Positions 1 to 7,875 of a stretch of DNA of 64,000 nt are shown one piece after another. Both the position numbers and the translations under genes were made by a program. Source of the DNA: DSVZ01 sp037439785 (GTDB lineage: Bacteria > Verrucomicrobiota > Verrucomicrobiia > Limisphaerales > J093); NCBI GenBank assembly GCA_037439785.1, contig JBBIVJ010000004.1:1-64000 (forward strand), in the 5' to 3' direction. The stretch's first letter is position 1; each line of letters begins with the position of its first letter. The notes beneath the pieces are model-generated. The model saw nothing but the letters and a program-made list of their open reading frames with translations. It did not search any database and was not told the DNA's origin.

Positions 1-434
1 TCACAGACCAGGGTCTGGAAGTTGAGCAGGCTTTCGAGGCGGCCCTGGCTGATTTCGGCCTGGTAGGGCGTGTAGGGGGTGTACCAGCCGGGGTTTTCGA
101 GGACGTTGCGCTGGATGACGGGGGGGGTGATGCAGTCGTACCAGCCCCGGCCGATGTAGGAACGGAAGACCTGGTTTTGGGCGGCGAGTCGGCGCAGGTC
201 CCGGAGGGCGGCGAATTCGCTGCGGGGCGGGGGGAGGTCCAGGGGCCGGCGGCGGCGGATTTCGGAGGGGATGGCGCGGTCGGCCAGGGCGTCGAGGCTG
301 TCCAGGCCGAGGGCGGCGAGCATGGCGCGTTGCTCGGCCGGCCGCGGGCCAATGTGGCGGCGGACGAACGGCTCGCCGGTGTCGGCGCCGTGGGCGGTGG
401 CCGGGGCCGGGAACGGAGAGGGGGCAGGGTTCAT
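1..434 (-). CDS. gcvP: Glycine dehydrogenase (P-protein), N-terminal part
   Basis: This is the PLP-dependent, decarboxylating P-protein of the cytoplasmic glycine cleavage system. Only about 144 N-terminal residues are in the window; the gene runs off the left edge. The translation shows the family's opening landmarks in order: FVRRHIGP near residue 24, MLAALGLDSLDALADRAIP, LRRLAAQNQVFRSYIGRGWYD, TPPVIQRNVLENPGWYTPYT and YQAEISQGRLESLLNFQT. The ATG at 434-432 is the only start that gives the usual N-terminus. The gene reads in the same direction as the Gfo/Idh/MocA gene upstream, with a strong hairpin in the 163-base gap, so it is probably a separate unit. I see no glycine riboswitch in that gap. 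Function is secure from sequence identity; the catalytic lysine region is outside the window. Confidence 0.93.
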   Translation of the reverse strand, partial: MNPAPSPFPAPATAHGADTGEPFVRRHIGPRPAEQRAMLAALGLDSLDALADRAIPSEIRRRRPLDLPPPRSEFAALRDLRRLAAQNQVFRSYIGRGWYDCITPPVIQRNVLENPGWYTPYTPYQAEISQGRLESLLNFQTLVC

Positions 435-526
435 CGGATCAAGCGGCGCGAAGAGCGGTCGCCGAAAGGGGAGCAAGCTAGGAGGCGCCGGAAGTGATGC
501 AAGCCCTTTTGGGCCGGGAAAAGCGG

Positions 527-560
527 CGCCCCGCCGGGGCGGGTGTCCTCCGGCGGGGCG
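527..560 (-). terminator. Hairpin, likely terminator of the Gfo/Idh/MocA gene at 598-1998
   Basis: A perfect 11-bp inverted repeat (527-537 with 550-560, arms CGCCCCGCCGG / CCGGCGGGGCG) encloses a 12-base loop. It lies 37 bases beyond the stop codon of the minus-strand oxidoreductase gene. Reading on the minus strand, a run of four Ts follows shortly after the stem. It could be an intrinsic terminator with a weak T-tract; a repeat remnant is the alternative. Confidence 0.5.
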
Positions 561-597
561 GCGAAGAGGGAGGCGGCCGGGCGCGGCGGGCGGCGGC

Positions 598-1998
598 TCA
601 GTATTCGCGTTTGCGGGTGATGCCGGGCATGGGCACGGGGTAACGGCCGTTGGCGTCGGCCTGCAGCGGGGCGGGGGAGTTTTCGGTGAACTGGTCCAGG
701 CCGGGGGCCATTTCGTGCTCGCAGTTGAGCATGTCCTCGTAGGTGATTTCCCGGCCGGTGTGGGCGGCCATGCGGCCCATCGAGGTCACCAGGCTGGCTT
801 CGACGCCGCGCTTGAGTTCGTTGTAGGGCTTGTCGTGGCGGATGGCGTCCATGAGGTCGGTCCACTCGTTCTGGTACGGGTCTTCCTGGCCGGGGGGGAC
901 CTTGGACTCCCAGAGCAGGTCCGGCCGGCGCATCTGCTGGCTCTTGAAGATGCGGGAGGGCAGGCCACAGTCGCCGCTGGCCGAGGCGATGGCGCTGCCC
1001 TTGCTGCCGTGCAGGTAGCTGGCGTAATGGTCCCAGCAGCCGGTGATGCAGCGGCCGTCGAAGAGGAATTTGGTGCCGTCAGCGTAGGTGTACTCGACGG
1101 CGTAGGTGTCGAGGTTCTGGTCCACGTAGGTGACGCCTTCGGGGTTTTGGCGGTAGTGGCGTCCGCCCAGGGCCTGGGCCTTGACCGGCCAGGCGTTTTT
1201 CATCCAGCCCAGGTGGTCAATGATGTGGATGTAGAAGTCGCTGTAGCTGCCGCCGCTGGCCCAGAGGAAGCTGTGGAAGCGGCGCACCTGGTAGAGCAGC
1301 TCGTTTGGGCCGGGCGGCTTGGGCAGGGAGGAGAAGTAGCCGATGGGCCCGTGCATGCGGTAGCCGCGCTGGAGGATGATCTCGCCCAGCTCGCCGGTGT
1401 GGACGCGGTCGGCCAGCTCCTGCAGCGCCCGGCTGTGGCGGGACATCAGGCCCACGCCCACCTTGAGCTTTTTCTTCGTGGCCTCCTCGGCCTGGGCGAA
1501 CATGCGCTTGGAGGTGGGGCCGTCCACGGTGATGGGTTTTTCCATGAACACGTGCAGTCCCTTCTGGAGGGCGTAGGCGAAATGGACCCAGCGGAAGGCC
1601 GGCGGGGTGGCGAAGATGGCCACGTCACCCGGCTTGAGGCAGTCCATGGCCTTCTTGTAGGCGTCGAAGCCCGCAAACCGCCGCTCGGGGGGGACGTCCA
1701 CCTGGGCGGCGATGCTGCCCTCGCGGGTCAGGCTGCCCAGGCTGGCGCTGAGCCGGTCCTGGAAGACGTCGCCGATCGCCACCAGTTTGATGGGGCCCTG
1801 GCCCTGGGTCTTGAGGGCGTTGACCGCGGCGCCGGTGCCGCGGCCGCCGCAGCCGACGAGCGCCACCTGGATCAGATCGCTGCCCGCCGCGTGGACGTGC
1901 GGCAGGGCCACGCCCGCCAGGGCGGTGGCGGCGGCCAGGCGGGTGGAATCTTTGAGGAAATCGCGACGCGAACGGGGCTGGGCAAAGGTGTTGTTCAT
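598..1998 (-). CDS. Gfo/Idh/MocA family oxidoreductase, Tat-exported (first of three)
   Basis: A 466-residue NAD(P)-dependent oxidoreductase of the Gfo/Idh/MocA family, probably acting on a sugar or sugar derivative in the periplasm. A Tat signal (SRRDFLKDSTRLAAATALAG, about residues 10-29) is followed by the Rossmann nucleotide loop VALVGCGGRGTGA and the family EKP motif (HVFMEKPITVD) that carries the catalytic lysine. The C-terminal half is the alpha/beta substrate domain. I chose the ATG at 1998 rather than the one nine bases upstream, because the promoter -10 box (2006-2011) covers the latter. It is divergent from a second member of the same family (2098-3480). Substrate cannot be told from sequence; in this phylum such proteins are numerous and mostly uncharacterised. 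Confidence 0.85.
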   Translation of the reverse strand: MNNTFAQPRSRRDFLKDSTRLAAATALAGVALPHVHAAGSDLIQVALVGCGGRGTGAAVNALKTQGQGPIKLVAIGDVFQDRLSASLGSLTREGSIAAQVDVPPERRFAGFDAYKKAMDCLKPGDVAIFATPPAFRWVHFAYALQKGLHVFMEKPITVDGPTSKRMFAQAEEATKKKLKVGVGLMSRHSRALQELADRVHTGELGEIILQRGYRMHGPIGYFSSLPKPPGPNELLYQVRRFHSFLWASGGSYSDFYIHIIDHLGWMKNAWPVKAQALGGRHYRQNPEGVTYVDQNLDTYAVEYTYADGTKFLFDGRCITGCWDHYASYLHGSKGSAIASASGDCGLPSRIFKSQQMRRPDLLWESKVPPGQEDPYQNEWTDLMDAIRHDKPYNELKRGVEASLVTSMGRMAAHTGREITYEDMLNCEHEMAPGLDQFTENSPAPLQADANGRYPVPMPGITRKREY

Positions 1999-2005
1999 GC
2001 GCGGC

Positions 2006-2034
2006 ATCGTTTTGCCGGCCGCCGCGGGTGTCAA
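2006..2034 (-). promoter_or_regulatory. Promoter of the minus-strand Gfo/Idh/MocA gene, leaderless type
   Basis: Perfect -35 TTGACA (2034-2029), 17-base spacer, -10 AACGAT (2011-2006), then seven bases to the ATG at 1998. Transcription would begin at or within a base or two of the start codon, so the mRNA has no room for a ribosome-binding site. Confidence 0.55.
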
Positions 2035-2063
2035 CGCGGAAAGCGGCCGGACCGCCGCGGGAC

Positions 2064-2093
2064 TTGCGGAAAACGGGGCCGCTCCCACAATGT
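2064..2093 (+). promoter_or_regulatory. Probable promoter of the plus-strand Gfo/Idh/MocA gene
   Basis: TTGCGG (2064-2069), 18-base spacer and CAATGT (2088-2093), four bases before the ATG at 2098. The -10 matches only at its key second and sixth positions, so this is a weaker call than its divergent partner, but the geometry is the same as at other unit-leading genes in the window. Confidence 0.35.
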
Positions 2094-2097
2094 CCGC

Positions 2098-3480
2098 ATG
2101 GACCCCTCTGCGATGTCGCCCGGCCGTGCCGGCTGTTCCCGCCGTGACTTCCTGCAACGCACCCCCGCGGTGGCCGCCCTGGCCGCCGCCTCCGCCCACG
2201 GAGCCGGCACCGCCCGGACCACTCCCCGCTCCGTGCCGCGTCTACCCCCGGGGCCGAACAGCAAAATTCACCTCGGCCTCATCGGCTGCGGCGGCATGGG
2301 ACGGGCCAATCTCGCCCACTGCGCCCGATACCCGGACGTGGTGGTGACCGCCGCCTGTGACGTGTGGGCGCGGCGGCGCGACAGCGTGGTCGCGCAGTTC
2401 AAGGCCACCTGCCGGCCGTACCACGACTTCCGCGAGCTGCTGGCACGGCCGGAGGTGGACGCGGTGATCATCGCCACCCCGCCGCACTGGCACGCCCTCC
2501 AGGCCATCGCCGCCTGCGAGGCCGGCAAGGACTTTTACCTCCAGAAACCGATGACCCTGCACGTGGGCGAAAGCCTGGCGCTGCGCAACGCCGTCCGCCG
2601 CCACGGCGTCATCACCCAGATCGGCACCCAAATCCACGCCGGTGACAACTACCGCCGGGTGGTTGAGTACCTCCGCGCCGGCCTGCTGGGCCGGGTGGGC
2701 GTGGTGCGCACCTTCAACGTCCTGAACCAAACCCCCGACGGTGTGGGGCGGGTGGGGGCGGCACCGCCGCCCGAAGATCTGGACTGGGACCTGTGGTGCG
2801 GACCGGCCCCGCGCTGCGCCTTCAACCCCACGCTGGCCACCGACGCTTATTTCCACAGCTCCTGGATGGCCTACTCGGGCGGGTGGACCCCTGGCATGGC
2901 GCCGCACATCATTGACCTGCCGATCTGGGCGCTGGAGCTGGGTTACCCCACCGTGACCAGCTCCGCCGGCGGCCGGTACCTCCTGCGCGACGACGGCGAC
3001 GCCTACGACCACCACGAGGTCCTCTGGCAGTACCCCGGCCTGACGCTGACCTGGATGTGCGACCTGACCAACAGCTACGACTTTCTGATGAAGTCCCAGC
3101 CGCCCGAGCGCCGGCTGGGCCTCTATTTCCACGGCGAGAACGGCACCCTTTACGCCAACTACGGCATGTTCCGGGTGCTGGCCGAGGGCGACCGGCTCCG
3201 GGGCAAGGAGCCGCCGCCGCCCTCGCTGCCGCCCTCGCCGGGTCACGAGCGCGAGTGGCTGGACTGCATCAAGTCCCGGCAGCAGCCCAGTTGCAGCGTG
3301 TTCTACCATGTGCGGGTGGATGTGCCGATCGGCTTGAGCCTCCTGTCGCTGAAGCTGGGGCGCTCGGTCCGCTTCGACCCACAACGGGAATGGATCGTGG
3401 GCGACCGCGAGGCCGCCGACCTGGCCGTGCCCCGCTACCGCGCGCCGTGGAAGTTCCCGCGCGAATATCTGCGGGGCTGA
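2098..3480 (+). CDS. Gfo/Idh/MocA family oxidoreductase, Tat-exported (second of three)
   Basis: A 460-residue member of the Gfo/Idh/MocA dehydrogenase family, predicted to be exported folded by the Tat system. The signal has the twin-arginine motif SRRDFLQRT with an alanine-rich hydrophobic stretch (about residues 14-38). The Rossmann loop reads LGLIGCGGMGRANLA. The usual EKP catalytic motif appears as QKP (DFYLQKPMTL), keeping the lysine. The segment DLDWDLWCGPAP is typical of the verrucomicrobial/planctomycetal subgroup and recurs in the third copy at 22272-23636. The start at 2098 gives a proper Tat signal; the much longer open frame upstream is only the shadow of the opposite-strand gene. 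It is divergent from its paralogue with 99 bases between the two ATGs. Substrate unknown. Confidence 0.85.
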   Translation: MDPSAMSPGRAGCSRRDFLQRTPAVAALAAASAHGAGTARTTPRSVPRLPPGPNSKIHLGLIGCGGMGRANLAHCARYPDVVVTAACDVWARRRDSVVAQFKATCRPYHDFRELLARPEVDAVIIATPPHWHALQAIAACEAGKDFYLQKPMTLHVGESLALRNAVRRHGVITQIGTQIHAGDNYRRVVEYLRAGLLGRVGVVRTFNVLNQTPDGVGRVGAAPPPEDLDWDLWCGPAPRCAFNPTLATDAYFHSSWMAYSGGWTPGMAPHIIDLPIWALELGYPTVTSSAGGRYLLRDDGDAYDHHEVLWQYPGLTLTWMCDLTNSYDFLMKSQPPERRLGLYFHGENGTLYANYGMFRVLAEGDRLRGKEPPPPSLPPSPGHEREWLDCIKSRQQPSCSVFYHVRVDVPIGLSLLSLKLGRSVRFDPQREWIVGDREAADLAVPRYRAPWKFPREYLRG

Positions 3481-3526
3481 GCGCCGCGGCGGGGGGCCGG
3501 TTCGGGCAGGGCGGCGGCGCCGGCCG

Positions 3527-3555
3527 TTGCCAACCGGCCCGCCCGCCGCCAAGCT
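3527..3555 (+). promoter_or_regulatory. Possible leaderless promoter of the glycosyltransferase gene
   Basis: TTGCCA (3527-3532), 17-base spacer and CAAGCT (3550-3555), then five bases to the ATG at 3561. The -10 is weak, but the spacing agrees with the other unit-leading genes. Confidence 0.3.
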
Positions 3556-3560
3556 GAGGC

Positions 3561-4406
3561 ATGGCCGAGCCCGCTCCGCGCCTGCTGCTGCTCATCCCGG
3601 CCCACAACGAGGAGCAGCGCATCGGACCGGTGCTGCGCGAGTGCGCGGAGCACTTCCGCCGCCATTTCCCCGGGCCGTTCCGCATCGTGGTGGTCCTCAA
3701 CGGCTGCCAGGACAACACCGAGGGGGTGGTGCGCGAGGTCGCCGCCCGCTTCCCCGAGGTGGCCTGGCTGAACTTCCCCGAGCGTATCGGCAAGGGCGGC
3801 GCCCTCATCGAAGGGCTCAAGCTCGCCCCCGAGGCGGACTTGATCGGCTACGTGGATGCCGACGGCGCGACCGGCCCGGCCGCCTTTCTGAAACTGGTGG
3901 CGCTGGCCCCGCAGGCCGATTGCGTGATCGGCTCGCGCTGGCTGCCCGGGGCGGTGCTGCACCAGCGCCAGAGCTGGCTGCGCCGGCTCTTCAGCCGCGC
4001 CTTCCACCTCATCGTGCAGGGGCTGCTGCGCCTGGACATCAAGGACACCCAGTGCCCGGCCAAGGTGCTCCACCGGGCGGCGGTCGAGGCGGTGCACGAC
4101 GCGCTGCAGATTGCCGACCTGGCCTTTGACGTGAACCTGCTCTACGTGCTGAAGCGGCGCGGCTTCCGCACCCTCGAAGTGCCCATCGAGTGGACCGACA
4201 AGCTCGGCTCGAAGGTCACCCAGAGCCTGCTGCGCTCTTCGCTGGTGATGTTTTTGTCCGTGGTGCGGCTGCGGCTGGTGTACTCGCCGTTTTACCGCTG
4301 GCTGGAGCCGCTGCGACCGCTGGAGACCTGGCTCTACCTGCGGCTCAAGGCCCCGCCGCCGCGGGTCAGCAGCAACGGCGGATCGAGCGATACCGCTCGG
4401 CCGTGA
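3561..4406 (+). CDS. Family 2 glycosyltransferase (dolichyl-phosphate glucosyltransferase-like)
   Basis: A 281-residue GT-A fold glycosyltransferase of family 2, probably using a nucleotide sugar to glycosylate a polyprenyl phosphate or similar lipid acceptor at the inner face of the membrane. The N-terminus has the family opening LLLLIPAHNEEQRI. It is followed by VVVLNGCQDNTEGVV, the RIGKGGALIEGL loop and the YVDADGATGP segment with the DxD metal site. DTQCPAKVLHR and DLAFDVNLLY follow, as in the ALG5/DPG-synthase branch. There are no clear multiple C-terminal membrane helices, though the VMFLSVVRLRLVYSPF region is hydrophobic. The last 41 bases overlap the end of the convergent cstA gene, so both C-terminal tails share DNA. 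Exact donor and acceptor are unknown. Confidence 0.85.
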   Translation: MAEPAPRLLLLIPAHNEEQRIGPVLRECAEHFRRHFPGPFRIVVVLNGCQDNTEGVVREVAARFPEVAWLNFPERIGKGGALIEGLKLAPEADLIGYVDADGATGPAAFLKLVALAPQADCVIGSRWLPGAVLHQRQSWLRRLFSRAFHLIVQGLLRLDIKDTQCPAKVLHRAAVEAVHDALQIADLAFDVNLLYVLKRRGFRTLEVPIEWTDKLGSKVTQSLLRSSLVMFLSVVRLRLVYSPFYRWLEPLRPLETWLYLRLKAPPPRVSSNGGSSDTARP

Positions 4407-6816
4407 CCGCCGCGTAGAGGCGGCCTTCGTCCCTGGGCCGGGCGGCGGCCAGGTGGTCCGGGCAGCAGCCGCACGCTGCCTGTTGTCGGGCGCGCTCGAA
4501 ATCGGCCTCGCCGCTCAACTCCCGCGCCAGCGCCACGGCCAGGGCGAAGAGCCCGAAGAAGTGCAGCGGGCGGTTCTCGACCAGGACGAGGTCCGGCAAC
4601 CAGACCGGCGGGGTTTCGCGCAGTTCGGCCAGCTTCCGGCGGGCCAGCAGCAGCAGCCACTCGCGCGCGCTCAGCAAGAGGATGGCCCCCAGCAGCGTCA
4701 GAAAAGCGCCGGCCACGACGGCGTCGAGCCGGTTGTTGAAGCGGAGGGTGCGCAGCCGACGCAACTCCGCCTGCGCCTGCGCCAGTTCCGCCGCGCTCAG
4801 GGTGGACAGAGAGGATTCGAGCGCCGCCGCCCGCGTCCCGTAATCCCGGGCCGCGGCCAGGAAGCCGATGCGCGGATCCGGGTGGGCGATCTTCTGCACC
4901 GCCGCGGTGCCGGTCACGCTCACCAGCCAGAGCAACGGCACCAGCATGACCAGCGCCAGCCACGGCCGGCCGGGCGCAGCCGGAACCGGGGCAAGGGTGT
5001 CGGGTCTCGGCGCTTCGGTCCCGGCTCTCGGTTCGTGGCTGCCAGCCTTCGGATTTCGGATTTCGGATTTCGGATTTGCCCCACCGGCCTCCGCGCGGGC
5101 CAGTTGCATCTTCAGGATGATCGTGGTCGCCAGGCAGAGGGCGATGGCCGCGAGCATCTGGTTGGCAATGCCGAACAGCGGCCAGAGCGAGTTGATGCCG
5201 CCCAGCGGATCGCGCACGCCCTGGATGAGGAAATAGCCCCAGCCGCTGACCATGAGCAGGCTGGCCAGGAGGTTGGCGCTCCAGCGGCGGGTTTCGCCCA
5301 GCGGCTTCCACAGGTTGCCCAGGAAATCCTGCAGGATGTACCGGCCCACGCGCGTGCCGGCGTCGAGGGTGGTCAGGATGAACAGGGCCTCGAACATGAT
5401 GGCGAAGTGGTACCAGAGGTCCAGCCAGCGCTCGCCCACCGCCTTGTGAAAAATCATGGCCATGCCCACCGCCAGCGTGGCCGCGCCGCCGGTCCGGCCG
5501 ATGAGCGTGTCCTCGCCCATCTCGCGGGCCAGGGTTTCCATCTGCTGGACGGTGACCTGCCCCAGGCCGGCGGCGTTGACGATCTCGACCGTGGCGGCGG
5601 CGCGGGCCTCGGGCGTGGCACCGGGTCCCTTGACGTTCATGCTCAGGTACACCCCCGGTTCGAGCGTGCAGGCGGCCACCATGGCCATGATGGCCACCAG
5701 CGACTCCAGGCACATGGCGCCGTAGCCGATGGGCCGGGCGTAGGGCTCGCGGGTGATGAGCTTGGGCGTGGTGCCGCTGGCAATCAGCGAGTGAAAGCCC
5801 GAGATGGCCCCGCAGGCGATGGTGATGAAGCAGAACGGAAACAGCTTGCCGGCAAAGACCAGCCCCGAGCCGTCCACAAACCGGGTCAGCGCCGGCATGT
5901 GCAGGGTGGGCAGCACCAGGAAACAGCCCAGCGCCAGCAGGCCGATGGTGCCCAGCTTCATGAACGTGCTCAGGTAGTCCCGCGGCGCCAGCAGCAACCA
6001 CACCGGCAGCACGCTCGCCGCCAGGCCGTAGGCGATGATCGCCCAGGCCAGCGGCTCCTCCCCCAGCTTGAACATCGCCTTCAGCTCGGGGTGCGTGTAC
6101 ACGTACTGGCCGCCCCACACCGCCAACAGCAACAACACCAGCCCGATGGCCGAGGCCTCGAGCACCTTCCCCACCCGCACAAACCGCAGGTAGCTGCCCA
6201 TGAACATGGCGATGGGGATGGTCGCCCCCACCGTGAACACGCCCCACGGGCTCTCGGCCAGCGCCTTCACCACCACCAGCGCCAGCACCGCCAGCAGTAT
6301 CAGCATGATGGACAGAATCCCCACCAGCGCCAGGAAACCGGCGGTCGTGTTCAGCTCCTCCTTGACCATTTGCCCCAGCGACTTGCCGTCCCGCCGCATC
6401 GAAGCGAACAGGATGACCAAGTCCTGCACCGCGCCCCCCAGCACGCAGCCGATCAAAATCCACAGCGTTCCCGGCAGGTAACCGAATTGCGCCGCCAGCA
6501 CCGGCCCCACCAGCGGCCCCGGCCCCGAGATGGCCGCGAAGTGGTGGCCAAAGACGATCCAGGGGTTGGTCTTCACGAAGTCCCGGCCGTCGTCGTGCAC
6601 CTCGGCTGGCGGGGCGCGGCGGGCGTCCAGCACCAGCACCCGCGTGGCCACCCACTTCGAGTAAAAGCGGAACCCGAGGGCATAGGTGCAAAGGGCGGCG
6701 ATGAGCAGATAGGCCGAGTTGATCGGCTCGCCCCGCTGGAAGGCAATGGCGCCATAGGCGCTGGCCCCCAGCACGGCCACCCCCAACCACACCAGAAACC
6801 GCACGACGCGCTTCAT
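4366..6816 (-). CDS. cstA: CstA-family carbon-starvation / peptide or pyruvate transporter
   Basis: An 816-residue multi-spanning inner-membrane protein of the CstA family (E. coli CstA is near 700 residues). Known members import peptides or pyruvate. Landmarks are DGRDFVKTNPWIVFGHHFAAISGPGPLVGPVLAAQ split over residues about 60-95, GGAVQDLVILFASMRRDGKSLGQ, and FPFCFITIACGAISGFHSLIASG. The C-terminal third has a charged helix-rich loop between membrane segments and ends in a cysteine tail (CGCCPDH ... RRCC). That tail resembles the end of the small YbdD/YjiX proteins usually encoded just after cstA; a fusion is my inference. In-frame repeat DNA at 5048-5075 encodes a low-complexity linker. 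The start ATG at 6816 removes a basic extension that an upstream in-frame start (6882) would add. It overlaps the glycosyltransferase gene tail to tail. Confidence 0.9.
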   Translation of the reverse strand: MKRVVRFLVWLGVAVLGASAYGAIAFQRGEPINSAYLLIAALCTYALGFRFYSKWVATRVLVLDARRAPPAEVHDDGRDFVKTNPWIVFGHHFAAISGPGPLVGPVLAAQFGYLPGTLWILIGCVLGGAVQDLVILFASMRRDGKSLGQMVKEELNTTAGFLALVGILSIMLILLAVLALVVVKALAESPWGVFTVGATIPIAMFMGSYLRFVRVGKVLEASAIGLVLLLLAVWGGQYVYTHPELKAMFKLGEEPLAWAIIAYGLAASVLPVWLLLAPRDYLSTFMKLGTIGLLALGCFLVLPTLHMPALTRFVDGSGLVFAGKLFPFCFITIACGAISGFHSLIASGTTPKLITREPYARPIGYGAMCLESLVAIMAMVAACTLEPGVYLSMNVKGPGATPEARAAATVEIVNAAGLGQVTVQQMETLAREMGEDTLIGRTGGAATLAVGMAMIFHKAVGERWLDLWYHFAIMFEALFILTTLDAGTRVGRYILQDFLGNLWKPLGETRRWSANLLASLLMVSGWGYFLIQGVRDPLGGINSLWPLFGIANQMLAAIALCLATTIILKMQLARAEAGGANPKSEIRNPKAGSHEPRAGTEAPRPDTLAPVPAAPGRPWLALVMLVPLLWLVSVTGTAAVQKIAHPDPRIGFLAAARDYGTRAAALESSLSTLSAAELAQAQAELRRLRTLRFNNRLDAVVAGAFLTLLGAILLLSAREWLLLLARRKLAELRETPPVWLPDLVLVENRPLHFFGLFALAVALARELSGEADFERARQQAACGCCPDHLAAARPRDEGRLYAAVTAERYRSIRRCC
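5048..5075. repeat. Four tandem 7-bp units (TTCGGAT) inside cstA
   Basis: Four exact copies of TTCGGAT lie inside the cstA coding sequence. Read on the minus strand they encode the linker NPKSEIRNPK. Together with the following low-complexity segment (roughly 4980-5090) the element resembles the intergenic CTTCGGACTTCGACCTTCGG repeats elsewhere in this window, and looks like an in-frame insertion of that repeat. Confidence 0.75.
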
Positions 6817-6918
6817 GTTCGGGACCAGGCGAAGGTTGCTGTTGCGCGCGTAGTGTGTCCGGTCCGCCCGCCGACGGGTCAAGCGGGACTTCGCTGACCG
6901 GCCCCGCCGTGGCGGGGA

Positions 6919-6947
6919 TTGAACTTCGCGCCCCGCCCGCCTAAACT
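6919..6947 (+). promoter_or_regulatory. Leaderless promoter of clpS
   Basis: TTGAAC (6919-6924), 17-base spacer and TAAACT (6942-6947), followed by seven bases and the ATG at 6955. Transcription should start at the ATG or one or two bases before it. This also argues against the in-frame start at 6919, which lies inside the -35 box. Confidence 0.55.
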
Positions 6948-6954
6948 ACTGCTC

Positions 6955-7269
6955 ATGTCGGAAATTGCGGTTCCCTTGGAACGACCGGACGTCGGCGCCG
7001 AGGACCAAACCCAACCCCTGCGCCGCCGCGAGCCGGGCTACCTCGTCGTCTGCTGGAACGACCCGGTCAACCTCATGGTCTATGTCACCCACGTCTTCAT
7101 GAGCGTCTTCGGCTGGCCCAAGGCCAAGGCCGAGCGTCACATGCTCGAGGTCCACCACCACGGCCGCAGCGTCCTGGAACGCGGCAGCCTCGAACGCGCC
7201 GAGTTCTACGTCCACAAACTCCAGGGCTACGGTCTGCAGGCCACCATCGAGCGGGACGAGGACGCATGA
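6955..7269 (+). CDS. clpS: ATP-dependent Clp protease adaptor ClpS
   Basis: A 104-residue adaptor that binds N-degron substrates and the N-domain of the ClpA/ClpC unfoldase in the cytoplasm. The core is recognisable: YLVVCWNDPVNLMVYVTHVFMSVFG corresponds to the family VxLxNDDxTPMxFVVxVL segment, and KAERHMLEVHHHGRSVLERG to the AxxxMLxVHxxGxAxxG segment. The acidic pair in the usual NDD is NDP here, a modest departure at the substrate pocket edge. No clpA/clpC gene is adjacent. The stop overlaps the ATG of the DUF2017 gene (ATGA at 7266-7269), so the two are translationally coupled, an arrangement also known from other bacteria such as actinobacteria. Confidence 0.88.
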   Translation: MSEIAVPLERPDVGAEDQTQPLRRREPGYLVVCWNDPVNLMVYVTHVFMSVFGWPKAKAERHMLEVHHHGRSVLERGSLERAEFYVHKLQGYGLQATIERDEDA

Positions 7270-7784
7270 AACTGCTCCGGCGCCAGGACGACCTGTACGA
7301 ATTCCGCCTCGGCACCCGCGAACACCGGGTCCTCCGGACCGTGCTCCAGGCCTTCCCCGTCACCCCCCTCGACCACCACCACATCACCCGCGGCCCCGCC
7401 ACCCCCGCCCTGGACGAGGCCCAAACCCTCCTGCGCGACTCCCTGGCCGAGTCCCGCCGCGAGGCCCGCACCCGCCTCGAGGCCTTCCTGGCCGACCCCC
7501 GGCGATTCCTGCCCGCCGGCCCCAACACCGTGCGCGTCCGCCTCAGTCGCGAGGAAATGGAATGGCTCCTCCAGCTCCTCAACGAGGTCCGCGTCGGCTG
7601 CTGGGTGCGCCTGGGCTGCCCCGACCTCGACGACCCCACCTGGCGCCCGCGCCCCGACCCCGACGCCGCCCGTCACCTGGCCCTGATGGAAGCCGGCCGG
7701 GCCTTCGAGTTGGAACTGCTCGCCGCCCTCGACGGCACCGACGGCGTGGGCTGGTCGCCCCAGCGCCGCTCCGCCGGACCTTGA
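7266..7784 (+). CDS. DUF2017-like protein, coupled to clpS
   Basis: A 172-residue soluble, helix-rich protein with no signal or membrane segment. It has the pattern of DUF2017 proteins: a basic start (MKLLRRQDDLYEFRL), a charged central helix (LAESRREARTRLEAFLADP), and a C-terminal EMEWLLQLLNEVRVGCWVRLG segment followed by a final helix. It overlaps clpS by four bases (ATGA), and the pairing with clpS is itself supporting evidence. A role in Clp-dependent proteolysis is only an inference from that conserved neighbourhood. The biochemical function is unknown. Confidence 0.7.
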   Translation: MKLLRRQDDLYEFRLGTREHRVLRTVLQAFPVTPLDHHHITRGPATPALDEAQTLLRDSLAESRREARTRLEAFLADPRRFLPAGPNTVRVRLSREEMEWLLQLLNEVRVGCWVRLGCPDLDDPTWRPRPDPDAARHLALMEAGRAFELELLAALDGTDGVGWSPQRRSAGP

Positions 7785-7790
7785 TTATCG

Positions 7791-7810
7791 CCGCCGGTGT
7801 GAGCCGGCGG
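7791..7810. terminator. Hairpin after the clpS unit (repeat-like)
   Basis: CCGCCGG (7791-7797), loop TGTGAG and CCGGCGG (7804-7810) form a 7-bp stem six bases after the DUF2017 stop. There is no T-tract. The same GCCGG-TGTGAG-CCGGC core recurs near 32013-32026, so it may be a repeat reused as a terminator. Confidence 0.4.
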
Positions 7811-7837
7811 AGCGGGGGCCGCCGCGGCGGCGTGCGT

Positions 7838-7866
7838 TTGCGTTCCTCCTCGCCGGCTGCTTTACT
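7838..7866 (+). promoter_or_regulatory. Leaderless-type promoter of mqnE
   Basis: TTGCGT (7838-7843), exact 17-base spacer and TTTACT (7861-7866), nine bases before the ATG at 7876. The predicted leader is at most two or three bases. Confidence 0.5.
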
Positions 7867-7875
7867 GGCCGCACG

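Noticed and set aside
435..597. Glycine riboswitch upstream of gcvP
   Set aside because: No conserved riboswitch core is visible; the only structure is a single GC hairpin better explained as a terminator.
4453..6897. Open frame of 814 codons on the plus strand opposite cstA
   Set aside because: Glutamine/arginine/histidine-rich translation with no domain; it is the antisense shadow of a well-supported membrane transporter in GC-rich DNA.
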